A stretch of 8,675 nt of DNA, taken from the NCBI GenBank assembly GCA_902632875.1, contig CACPEI010000018.1:1-8675 (forward strand), written 5' to 3'. Shown here piece after piece: positions 1-5,899 of this stretch (the first letter of the stretch is position 1; each line of letters begins with the position of its first letter). Made by a program: the position numbers and the translations under genes. Under the pieces are notes generated by a model. That model saw only the letters and a program-made list of their open reading frames with translations. It searched no databases and was not told the DNA's origin. This DNA is from an uncultured Pelagibacteraceae bacterium. GTDB taxonomy: Bacteria; Pseudomonadota; Alphaproteobacteria; Pelagibacterales; Pelagibacteraceae.

Positions 1-370
1 CATCATCTAAGATTATTGGTAAAATACCGTTTTTAAAACAGTTATTGTAGAAAATATCTGCAAAACTTGAACTAATCACACAAGTGATACCAAAATCTAA
101 TAGTGCCCATGGAGCATGTTCTCTTGAAGAGCCACAACCAAAATTTTTTCCAGCAATTAAAATTTTCGAATTATTATATGGATCTTTATTTAAAACAAAA
201 TCATTAATCTCTTTACCATTGTCATCATATCTCATCTCAAAAAATAAATTTTTACCTAATCCAGTTCTTTTAATTGTTTTTAAAAATTGTTTAGGAATAA
301 TCATATCTGTATCAATATTAACTATTGGCAAATAAGCTGGTATACTTTTTAAATTATTAAACTTTTGCAT
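1..370 (-). CDS. leuD: 3-isopropylmalate dehydratase small subunit, partial (N-terminal 123 residues)
   Basis: LeuD pairs with LeuC to isomerise 2-isopropylmalate to 3-isopropylmalate in leucine biosynthesis in the cytoplasm. Reading the minus strand from the ATG at 370-368 gives a continuous frame to the window edge. It starts [20 protein letters not shown] and carries the family hallmarks [16 protein letters not shown] (about residues 18-33), [13 protein letters not shown] (about 78-90) and [16 protein letters not shown] (about 103-118). A typical LeuD is about 200 residues, so roughly the last 75-80 residues lie outside the window. The start codon follows the leuC stop by a single base, so translation is probably coupled to leuC. 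No Shine-Dalgarno sequence is obvious. Homoaconitase or methylsuccinate-type small subunits share these motifs, but the leuC neighbour and bacterial context favour LeuD. Confidence 0.95.
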   Translation of the reverse strand, partial: MQKFNNLKSIPAYLPIVNIDTDMIIPKQFLKTIKRTGLGKNLFFEMRYDDNGKEINDFVLNKDPYNNSKILIAGKNFGCGSSREHAPWALLDFGITCVISSSFADIFYNNCFKNGILPIILDD

Positions 371-371
371 G

Positions 372-1775
372 TTAATTCTGATATTTCCTTACATCATCAA
401 GGTTTCCAGATATTGCGGCTGCTGCAGCCATACCAGGACTTACTAAATGAGTTCTTCCACCTCTGCCTTGTCTACCCTCAAAATTTCTATTGGATGTTGA
501 GGCGCATCTTTCTTCAGGCTTTAATTTATCAGCATTCATTGCCAAACACATTGAGCAACCTGGCTCCCTCCACTCAAATCCTGAATTTACAAAAATTTTA
601 TCTAATCCTTCTTGCTCTGCTTGTTCTTTTACCAATCCAGATCCGGGAACAACCATAGCATGAACGTGTGAAGCTATTTTCTTATCCTTTAAAATTTTTG
701 CTGCTTCTCTTAAATCCTCAATTCTACCATTCGTACAACTTCCAATAAAAACTTTATCAATTTTAATATCTTTAGCAGCCATATCAGGTTTCAGACCCAT
801 ATAGTTTAATGCTCTTTCTAGAGAATTTTTTTTATCCTCATCTTTTTCATTTTTTGGATTTGGAACTCTTTCGTCAATTGTAATAACATCTTGAGGTGAT
901 GTTCCCCAAGTTATCATTGGTGAAATTTCATTTGCAGTTAAATTTATTTCTTTATCAAACTTAGCACCGACATCAGTATTCAAATTTTTCCAATTTTCTA
1001 GAGCTTTATCCCAATCTTTTCCTTTAGGAGACATTGGTCTATCTTCTAAATATTTATATATCTTTTCATCAGGCGCTATCAAACCTGCTCTTGCACCGCC
1101 TTCAATTGTCATATTACAAATTGTCATTCTGTTCTCTACAGTAAGTGATTTGATTAGATCGCCAGCATATTCTATTACACATCCTGTTCCGCCTGCAGTA
1201 CCTATTTTTCCAATTATTTGAAGAATTACATCTTTAGATGTAACGCCTAGTGGAAGTTTGCCGTTAACATTAATTCTAAAATTCTTAGCTTTTTTTTGAA
1301 CTAATGTTTGAGTAGCTAAAACATGCTCTACCTCTGAAGTTCCGATACCAAATGCTAAGGCGCCAAAGGCACCGTGTGTTGCTGTATGACTGTCGCCACA
1401 TACAATAACTGTTCCTGGCTGTGTAAAGCCCTGCTCAGGACCGGTTACATGAACAATTCCTTGTCTCTTATCGCCCATTCCAAAAAGTTTAATTCCAAAT
1501 TCTTTACAATTAGCCTCTAAAGTCTCAACTTGAATTTTAGACTCATGATCAGAAATACCTTTTGATCTGTCAGTTGTTGGAACATTGTGATCTGCAACTG
1601 CAAGTGTTAATTTTGGATGTCTTACTATACGTTTGGAATTTCTTAATCCCTCAAAAGCTTGTGGACTAGTAACTTCATGAACTAAATGTCTATCAACAAA
1701 TAATAATGCTGTTCCGTCTTCTTGTTGATGAACTAAATGTTCATTCCAAATTTTATCGTAAAGAGTATTGGGCAT
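372..1775 (-). CDS. leuC: 3-isopropylmalate dehydratase large subunit
   Basis: This is the [4Fe-4S] aconitase-family catalytic subunit that works with LeuD in the second step of leucine synthesis. The protein has 467 residues, the usual length of the bacterial LeuC type. Visible motifs are [19 protein letters not shown] (about 125-143), the substrate-site stretch [14 protein letters not shown] (145-158), IGSCTNGR (344-351) with Cys347, CSMC (407-410) giving Cys407 and Cys410, and [20 protein letters not shown] (428-447). The three cysteines are the expected iron-sulfur cluster ligands and sit at the same numbers as in E. coli LeuC. The gene starts 11 nt after the rplS stop and ends 1 nt before leuD, so it appears to be transcribed as the tail of the ribosomal-protein operon. 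No good ribosome binding site precedes the ATG; an AT-only inverted repeat lies there instead. All key residues are present, so the enzyme should be functional. Confidence 0.97.
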   Translation of the reverse strand: MPNTLYDKIWNEHLVHQQEDGTALLFVDRHLVHEVTSPQAFEGLRNSKRIVRHPKLTLAVADHNVPTTDRSKGISDHESKIQVETLEANCKEFGIKLFGMGDKRQGIVHVTGPEQGFTQPGTVIVCGDSHTATHGAFGALAFGIGTSEVEHVLATQTLVQKKAKNFRINVNGKLPLGVTSKDVILQIIGKIGTAGGTGCVIEYAGDLIKSLTVENRMTICNMTIEGGARAGLIAPDEKIYKYLEDRPMSPKGKDWDKALENWKNLNTDVGAKFDKEINLTANEISPMITWGTSPQDVITIDERVPNPKNEKDEDKKNSLERALNYMGLKPDMAAKDIKIDKVFIGSCTNGRIEDLREAAKILKDKKIASHVHAMVVPGSGLVKEQAEQEGLDKIFVNSGFEWREPGCSMCLAMNADKLKPEERCASTSNRNFEGRQGRGGRTHLVSPGMAAAAAISGNLDDVRKYQN

Positions 1776-1777
1776 TG

Positions 1778-1799
1778 AGAAAAAAATTATTTTTTTTCT
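1778..1799. repeat. Perfect 9-bp A/T inverted repeat spanning the rplS stop, before leuC
   Basis: AGAAAAAAA (1778-1786) and TTTTTTTCT (1791-1799) are exact reverse complements separated by TTAT, which contains the rplS stop codon. On the transcribed minus strand the RNA would be an A-tract/U-tract hairpin ending within 3 nt of the leuC start. Only one pair is G-C, so the hairpin is weak. It could act as a poor terminator or attenuator between the translation genes and the leucine genes, could cover the leuC initiation site, or could be chance in AT-rich DNA. Confidence 0.4.
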
Positions 1800-2377
1800 T
1801 GTAAGTTTTCAAGTTTTTTTTCAGTTTTATTTTCAGCCTCAGAAACTTCTTTTTTTATATCTGCTTTTGAAATTTCCTCTTTTTTGGGCTCAACTAATGG
1901 AAAAGCCTCTTTTTCCATCCCTGACTCATTTTCTTTTGTAACTGGCGCTAAGTTTTCCTCAGTCACTGTCTCGGGCTTAACATCAAGATCGATACCAATT
2001 TTTTTTCTGATCTTTTCTGCAATTCTAGCTGATTTACCAGTCCTGTCCCTTAAATAGTACAATTTAGCTCTTCTAACTTTACCTGACCGAATTACTTTAA
2101 TTGTATCTATAACTGTTCCATATAGTGGGAAAGTTCTCTCAACACCTTCTCCAAAAGAAATTTTTCTAACAGTAAATGATGAGTTTAAATCTCTATTTTT
2201 TTTTGCGATACAAACACCCTCAAAATACTGAATTCTCTCTTTTTTACCTTCTGTAATTCTTACACCAACCTTTACTACATCCCCGGGAAAAAAATCAGGA
2301 ACTTTTTTTTCTGAGAGTATTTTTTTTACGTTATGTTGGTTTATTTCCTCTATTGTTTTCATCTCATTATTTAGCAT
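1787..2377 (-). CDS. rplS: 50S ribosomal protein bL19 with long charged C-terminal tail
   Basis: bL19 sits at the 30S-50S interface of the ribosome. The core is clear at residues 6 to about 127: [13 protein letters not shown] (29-41), [15 protein letters not shown] (47-61), [19 protein letters not shown] (68-86) and [19 protein letters not shown] (101-119). The usual family length is about 115-125 residues; this protein has 196. The extra 70 or so residues are rich in Lys and Glu with no recognisable domain and are probably disordered. The annotated start ATG shares its A with the trmD TAA stop (TAATG), which suggests translational coupling. A second ATG five codons later (2362) gives [12 protein letters not shown], which is also a plausible L19 N-terminus, so the exact start is uncertain by five residues. 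It lies between trmD and leuC in the same operon. Confidence 0.96.
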   Translation of the reverse strand: MLNNEMKTIEEINQHNVKKILSEKKVPDFFPGDVVKVGVRITEGKKERIQYFEGVCIAKKNRDLNSSFTVRKISFGEGVERTFPLYGTVIDTIKVIRSGKVRRAKLYYLRDRTGKSARIAEKIRKKIGIDLDVKPETVTEENLAPVTKENESGMEKEAFPLVEPKKEEISKADIKKEVSEAENKTEKKLENLQEKK

Positions 2378-3063
2378 TAACTTTTCTTATATTTTTGCCA
2401 CAAATCTGGTCTTCGGTCGCGAGTTATAGCCTCAGATTGAGATAAACGCCAGTCTTTAATTTTAGCGTGATCACCTGATAATAACACGTCTGGAACCGAT
2501 TTTTCCTCCCAAATCTGGGGTTTAGTATATTGTGGATACTCCAAAAGGCCATTTTCAAATGTTTCTTCTGAAGCTGATTTGTCATTCCCTAAAACTCCAG
2601 GCAAAAGTCTTAATACACTATCAATTACAACAAGCGCAGCAGTCTCTCCACCAGACAATATGTAGTCTCCTATACTTATCTCTTCGATATTTCTTGTAGA
2701 TAGCACTCTCTCATCAACTCCCTCAAAATGACCACAAATTAAAGAAAAAGATTTTTCTAATGATAGATCTTGAGCAATTTTTTGATTAAATACTTTTCCT
2801 TTTGGTGAAAGATACAAAATCCTTTCTCCTTTATTTACGTTTTGATCGATAGAATTTGCTAAGACGTCTGGTTTTAATAACATACCTGTTCCACCGCCAT
2901 AAGGAGTATCATCAACTGTTTTGTGTTTATCTGTTGCTGCATCTCTTATATTTATCACGTTCAAACTCCACAATTTTTTAGACATTGCTTTTCCGTAAAG
3001 TCCTTTAGCCAAAGGTCCAGGAAAAATATCTGGATAAAGTGTAAATACTTGAGCTTGCAACAT
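2377..3063 (-). CDS. trmD: tRNA (guanine-N1)-methyltransferase (m1G37)
   Basis: TrmD is a SPOUT-class enzyme that methylates G37 next to the anticodon using S-adenosylmethionine, which prevents +1 frameshifting. The protein has 228 residues, slightly shorter than E. coli TrmD (about 255). Motifs seen are [12 protein letters not shown] (54-65), the trefoil-knot SAM site elements YLSPKGK (84-90), [10 protein letters not shown] (111-120) and [11 protein letters not shown] (130-140), the catalytic-arginine stretch [10 protein letters not shown] with Arg142 (E. coli Arg154), and the tRNA-binding lid [11 protein letters not shown] (162-172). A gap-free alignment by eye from Arg142 puts Glu157 where E. 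coli has the general base Asp169. The gene starts 14 nt after rpsP without an intervening rimM, and overlaps rplS by one base. No strong Shine-Dalgarno sequence precedes the ATG. Confidence 0.96.
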   Translation of the reverse strand: MLQAQVFTLYPDIFPGPLAKGLYGKAMSKKLWSLNVINIRDAATDKHKTVDDTPYGGGTGMLLKPDVLANSIDQNVNKGERILYLSPKGKVFNQKIAQDLSLEKSFSLICGHFEGVDERVLSTRNIEEISIGDYILSGGETAALVVIDSVLRLLPGVLGNDKSASEETFENGLLEYPQYTKPQIWEEKSVPDVLLSGDHAKIKDWRLSQSEAITRDRRPDLWQKYKKS

Positions 3064-3077
3064 TAATAATCTTTAGT

Positions 3078-3542
3078 TTATTTCTTTTCCTCTTTTTTAG
3101 CTTCTGCCTTTGGAGCTTCCTCTTTTTTAGCTTCTGCTTTTGGAGCTTCTGCCTTTGGAGCTTCCTCTTTTTTAGCTTCTGCTTTTGGAGCTTCCTCTTT
3201 TTTAGCTTCTGCTTTTGAAGCTTCTTCAGAGCCTTCTTTTTTTCTGTCTTTTTTTGGAATTGCTTTCTGAGGGTTATTACCATTAGCAGGCATAGGCATT
3301 AATTCATTCTCACCTAAAATTCTGGCTACTCTTGTTGTAGGTTGCGCACCTTGACCCAACCAATATTTTATTCTCTCAGCCTCTAATCCAATTCTTTCTT
3401 TTTTTTCTTTTGGTAGCAGTGGGTTAAAAAAACCTACTTTTTCAATAAATCTGCCGTCTCTTGCAAATCGACTATCAGCTACAACAACTTTGTAAACAGG
3501 TCTTTTTTTTGTACCACCCCTAGATAATCTTAGTTTTAACAT
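3078..3542 (-). CDS. rpsP: 30S ribosomal protein bS16 with repeat-built C-terminal tail
   Basis: bS16 is a structural protein of the 30S body. Residues 1 to about 80 hold the family fold: MLKLRLSRGGTKKRPVYKVV, ADSRFARDGRFIEKVGFFNP (22-41), ERIKYWLGQGAQPTTRVARI (56-75). E. coli S16 is 82 residues, whereas this protein has 154. The remaining tail contains a 10-residue unit KAEAKKEEAP repeated about four times plus a half unit, ending in EEKK, encoded by a DNA tandem repeat. Long Lys/Ala/Glu tails on S16 are known in alphaproteobacteria, so the tail is unusual but not a sign of misprediction. The start has the best ribosome binding site in the window (AAGGAG, 5 nt before the ATG), and it lies 12 nt after the ffh stop. 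Confidence 0.96.
   Translation of the reverse strand: MLKLRLSRGGTKKRPVYKVVVADSRFARDGRFIEKVGFFNPLLPKEKKERIGLEAERIKYWLGQGAQPTTRVARILGENELMPMPANGNNPQKAIPKKDRKKEGSEEASKAEAKKEEAPKAEAKKEEAPKAEAPKAEAKKEEAPKAEAKKEEKK
3089..3223. repeat. 30-bp in-frame tandem repeat (four copies plus a half copy) in rpsP
   Basis: Near-identical 30-bp units occupy 3089-3118, 3119-3148, 3164-3193 and 3194-3223, with a 15-bp half unit at 3149-3163. Plus-strand units begin CCTCTTTTTTAGCTTCTGC. Differences are single bases only, such as C/T in the centre and one G-to-A in the last unit. Each unit encodes ten residues (KAEAKKEEAP, minus strand), and the half unit encodes five, so all copy-number changes keep the reading frame. 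The near-identity at DNA level suggests recent expansion or slippage and recombination. Confidence 0.9.
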
Positions 3543-3547
3543 TTACT

Positions 3548-3553
3548 CTCCTT
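3548..3553 (-). promoter_or_regulatory. Strong Shine-Dalgarno sequence of rpsP
   Basis: The minus strand reads AAGGAG followed by five bases and the ATG at 3542. It fits anti-Shine-Dalgarno pairing well and is the only strong one I see in this window. Most other genes here start by stop-start overlap or with no visible site. It lies in the 12-nt ffh-rpsP gap and fixes the rpsP start. Confidence 0.8.
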
Positions 3554-3554
3554 T

Positions 3555-4913
3555 TTATTTTAATTGATTAAATAATTCTGGAGGTATTCCTTTATCAGAC
3601 ATACCTTTCAGATTTCCTTTTGACATCTTCTTCATCATTTCAGACATCATTTTAAATTGTTTCAACAATTTATTGATAGTGGCTGGATCAGTTCCAGAAC
3701 CATTAGCAATTCTTTTTTTCCTAGAACCGTCAATTATTTTTGGGTTCTCTCTTTCTTTTTTTGTCATTGATAAAATTATAGCTTCATTTTTTGTAATAAC
3801 ACTCTCATCAATTCCAGCTGCATCCATTTGAGATTTTACTTTTGAAACACCTGGCATAAAAGACATGATACCCTCAATACCACCCATTTTTTTCATTTGT
3901 CTCAGTTGGGTTAAATAATCTTGCATTGAGAATTGTCCTTTTTTTAAATTTTCCTCTGTTTTTTTAATATTTTCTTCTCCGAGATCTTGGGCTGCTTTTT
4001 CAACAAGAGAAACAATATCTCCCATACCAAGAATTCTATTTGCAATTCTGTCTGGATGGAAAACTTCAAGGTTTTCAATTTTTTCACCTATACCTAAAAA
4101 TTTTATTGGGACCTGTGAAACAAATTTCATACTTACAGCTGCTCCACCTCTGGCATCACCGTCTGCTCTTGTTAAAATAATTCCTGATAAATTAACCGTA
4201 TTATTAAACTCTTTTGCTACTGATGCAGCCACTTGCCCAGTAAGTGAGTCTGCAACTAAAAAAGTCTCTGCAGGTTTAATTGTATTTTCGATTTGTTTAA
4301 TTTCGCTCATCATCTGCAAATCTATTTGTGTTCTACCAGCAGTATCAAATAATATAACATCAGCACCATTTAAATTTGCTGCACTAATTGCTCTTTGGCA
4401 AATATCACCAGGTTGTTGGCCTTCGATTATTGGAAGAGTTAAAATATTATTTTGTTCACCCAAAGATTTTAATTGCTCTTGAGCAGCTGGTCTATAAATA
4501 TCTAAACTGACCATCATTACTTTCTTTTTTTTTGTATTTTCTAAATATCTTGCAAGTTTAGCTGTTGTGGTAGTTTTACCAGAACCTTGTAAGCCAACTA
4601 GCATCATTGGTACTGGTGGAACAGCATTTAAATTTACTTCATTATTTTTTTCCCCTAAAAGATTTACTAATTCATCATAAACAATCTTTACCACCATATC
4701 CCCAGGAGATGTTGACCTAATAATTTCTTGGCCTAGGGCTTTTGGTTTAACTTTTTCAATAAAATCTTTAGCAACTTCAAGAGAAACATCAGCTTCAAGT
4801 AAAGCTTGTCTTATACCTCTTAGCCCTTCATCCACCTGATTTTCATCAAGTGATGGAGCTTTTTTCAAAGAGGAAAAAACTTCCTCAAATTTATTTGTTA
4901 AATTTTCAAACAT
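3555..4913 (-). CDS. ffh: Signal recognition particle protein Ffh (SRP54)
   Basis: Ffh is the cytosolic GTPase of the bacterial signal recognition particle. It binds 4.5S RNA and signal sequences, and docks with FtsY at the membrane. From the ATG at 4913 the protein has 452 residues, a normal length. The N domain is about 1-95. The G domain shows GLQGSGKTTTT (107-117), DIYRPAAQEQL (138-148), DTAGR (190-194), TRADGDARGGAAVS (248-261) and GIGEKIENLEVF (274-285). The Met-rich M domain follows from about 328, including the RNA-binding GSRKKRIANGSGT (396-408) and KMMSEMMKKM (421-430). The G4 motif is TRAD rather than TKxD; TRxD is common in alphaproteobacterial Ffh. An upstream in-frame GTG (4940) would add nine residues but lies inside the structured leader, so MFENL is preferred. 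It is first in the operon, behind a structured 5' leader. Confidence 0.97.
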   Translation of the reverse strand: MFENLTNKFEEVFSSLKKAPSLDENQVDEGLRGIRQALLEADVSLEVAKDFIEKVKPKALGQEIIRSTSPGDMVVKIVYDELVNLLGEKNNEVNLNAVPPVPMMLVGLQGSGKTTTTAKLARYLENTKKKKVMMVSLDIYRPAAQEQLKSLGEQNNILTLPIIEGQQPGDICQRAISAANLNGADVILFDTAGRTQIDLQMMSEIKQIENTIKPAETFLVADSLTGQVAASVAKEFNNTVNLSGIILTRADGDARGGAAVSMKFVSQVPIKFLGIGEKIENLEVFHPDRIANRILGMGDIVSLVEKAAQDLGEENIKKTEENLKKGQFSMQDYLTQLRQMKKMGGIEGIMSFMPGVSKVKSQMDAAGIDESVITKNEAIILSMTKKERENPKIIDGSRKKRIANGSGTDPATINKLLKQFKMMSEMMKKMSKGNLKGMSDKGIPPELFNQLK

Positions 4914-4923
4914 ATTTATTACA

Positions 4924-5025
4924 CACAGCAGTAACCGCACTAGTGGGCGAACCCTCGCTGACTAGTGTCGATCTCTTTGTTTCCAAAGACACCGCAAATT
5001 TAATGTTTTTGCGGAAACTGCCACA
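4924..5025 (-). promoter_or_regulatory. Structured RNA leader of ffh (candidate cis-regulatory 'ffh motif')
   Basis: Read on the minus strand, four helices can form in a nested, junction-like order. The closing stem pairs 5017-5021 with 4928-4932 (GGCAGU side with ACUGC) and can extend outwards by four G-U pairs to 5025/4924. Hairpin A is CCGCAAA/TTTGCGG (5008-5014 with 4992-4998). Hairpin B is UCUUUG-GAAA-CAAAGA (4984-4989 with 4974-4979), with a GNRA tetraloop. Hairpin C is CACUAGU/ACUAGUG (4961-4967 with 4938-4944), with an inner GCGA/UCGC stem or an alternative GGG-UUCG-CCC stem. The GNRA loop and the G-U extension exist only on the minus strand. By hand count 4921-5025 is about 48% G+C, against about 16% for 5026-5074. 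The closing stem ends about 10 nt before the ffh ATG, so it could control ribosome access. From memory, a candidate structured RNA upstream of ffh has been published for 'Ca. Pelagibacter ubique'; this is probably that element. The ligand or partner is unknown to me. Confidence 0.8.
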
Positions 5026-5034
5026 AATTATAAT
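5006..5034 (+). promoter_or_regulatory. Candidate promoter for dapF-ftsY
   Basis: A perfect TATAAT -10 hexamer lies at 5029-5034. The -35 position at 17-bp spacing is TTTTTG (5006-5011), a poor match. Transcription would start near 5041, leaving a leader of about 35 nt before dapF. No Shine-Dalgarno sequence is visible ahead of the dapF ATG. The -10 overlaps the -10 of the oppositely directed ffh promoter. Confidence 0.55.
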
Positions 5035-5055
5035 AGAGGTTCAAAAAGTCAATAA
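5027..5055 (-). promoter_or_regulatory. Candidate promoter for the ffh operon
   Basis: On the minus strand TATAAT occupies 5032-5027. Seven bases downstream the sequence reaches GGCAGT, so the transcript would start near 5022-5020, at the foot of the structured ffh leader. TTGACT, a good -35, sits at 5052-5047 but leaves only 14 bp of spacer; at 17 bp the hexamer is TTATTG (5055-5050). An alternative -10, TATTAT (5035-5030), would start the RNA 3 nt further upstream. The position fits a leader transcript well, but the -35 is ambiguous. Confidence 0.5.
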
Positions 5056-5074
5056 ATAAGTTAAATAACTATAT

Positions 5075-5899
5075 ATGGATATCAAAGCTTTTAAAATGGA
5101 CGGATTGGGTAATGATTTTGTGATAATCGATAATAGAGAAAAAATTACCAATTTGACGAAAGATCAGATAGTTAAAATTTGTGACAGAAATTTCATTGGC
5201 TGTGATCAACTAATATTTATTGAGCCAGATAGTTCTGCAGATGCAAGTTTAAGATTTTTTAATTCAGATGGAGGAGAGTCTGAGGCATGTGGAAATGGAA
5301 CTAGATGTGCTGCAAATTTAATTTCAAATGAGAAAAATAGTAATTTTATAATTTTAAATACGCTATCTGGAAAATTAAAATCTGAAATTTTAGAAAAAAA
5401 AATTGTCACAACAGAAATAGGTAAGGCAAAATTAAGATGGGATGAAATACCTTTATCAAAAGAAATGGATACAAAGAACTTAAATATCAAAATTATTGAT
5501 ACAAATAAGAATGAGTACTTAGGTGGCACTGCAATTAATGTGGGCAACCCACATATTGTTTTTTTTGTCAAAAGGATTGAGGATTTCAATATAGAGAAAA
5601 TTGGCCCTGAGATAGAAAATCACGAAATCTTCCCAGAGAAATGTAACGTAACAATTGCGCAAATTTTTAATAAAAATTTGATCAAAGTAAAAGTTTGGGA
5701 AAGAGGAGCTGGTCTTACTAAAGCTTGTGGAACTGCAGCATGTGCTACAGCATATGCAGGTAAATTAAATAATCTTACTGAAAATAAAACTGATATAGAG
5801 TTTGCAACTGGAAAATTATCAATTTCAATAGATGAAAATAATTCTATTCACATGAAAGGACCTGTTTCAGATATTAAAGAAATAAAGATAAAATTATAA
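5075..5899 (+). CDS. dapF: Diaminopimelate epimerase
   Basis: DapF converts LL- to meso-diaminopimelate without a cofactor, supplying lysine synthesis and the peptidoglycan peptide. The protein has 274 residues, the usual length. The two catalytic cysteines are present in their family motifs: Cys72 in SDGGESEACGNGTRC (64-78) and Cys218 in ERGAGLTKACGTAACA (209-224). Other hallmarks are KMDGLGNDFVIID (7-19) and INVGNPHIVFF (154-164). It starts at the only sensible ATG, giving MDIKAFKMDGLGNDF. Its stop overlaps the ftsY start by one base (TAATG), so the two are co-translated. It runs divergently from ffh across a 161-bp control region. Confidence 0.97.
   Translation: MDIKAFKMDGLGNDFVIIDNREKITNLTKDQIVKICDRNFIGCDQLIFIEPDSSADASLRFFNSDGGESEACGNGTRCAANLISNEKNSNFIILNTLSGKLKSEILEKKIVTTEIGKAKLRWDEIPLSKEMDTKNLNIKIIDTNKNEYLGGTAINVGNPHIVFFVKRIEDFNIEKIGPEIENHEIFPEKCNVTIAQIFNKNLIKVKVWERGAGLTKACGTAACATAYAGKLNNLTENKTDIEFATGKLSISIDENNSIHMKGPVSDIKEIKIKL

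Noticed and set aside
84..658. Plus-strand frames of 83 and 97 codons opposite leuD and leuC.
   Set aside because: They are shadows of the conserved LeuD and LeuC coding sequences on the minus strand.
3005..3283. A 92-codon minus-strand frame rich in Lys, Gln and Arg.
   Set aside because: It is an off-frame reading of the rpsP repeat; its periodic sequence is caused by the 30-bp unit.
4914..4940. An N-terminal extension of Ffh from a GTG at 4940 (MRLLLCVIN), or a Leu-rich leader peptide.
   Set aside because: It lies within the structured leader and has no ribosome site. Ffh proteins start close to the MFENL position.
4924..5025. A tRNA or tRNA-like element: closing stem plus three hairpins, the 3'-most one containing GGGTTCGCCC like a T arm.
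   Set aside because: There is no seven-base anticodon loop (the middle hairpin has a GAAA tetraloop) and the length and stem sizes do not fit. At most a loose resemblance.
4914..5030. The leader could be the SRP (4.5S) RNA gene itself, since it sits next to ffh and the plus strand contains CAGCAGTAAC.
   Set aside because: Neither strand has the conserved GGAAGGAAGCA-type domain IV loop, and the fold is a multi-helix junction instead of one long hairpin.
4850..5059. A 69-codon plus-strand frame across the ffh start and leader.
   Set aside because: It runs antisense through ffh and the RNA element, and its protein resembles nothing.
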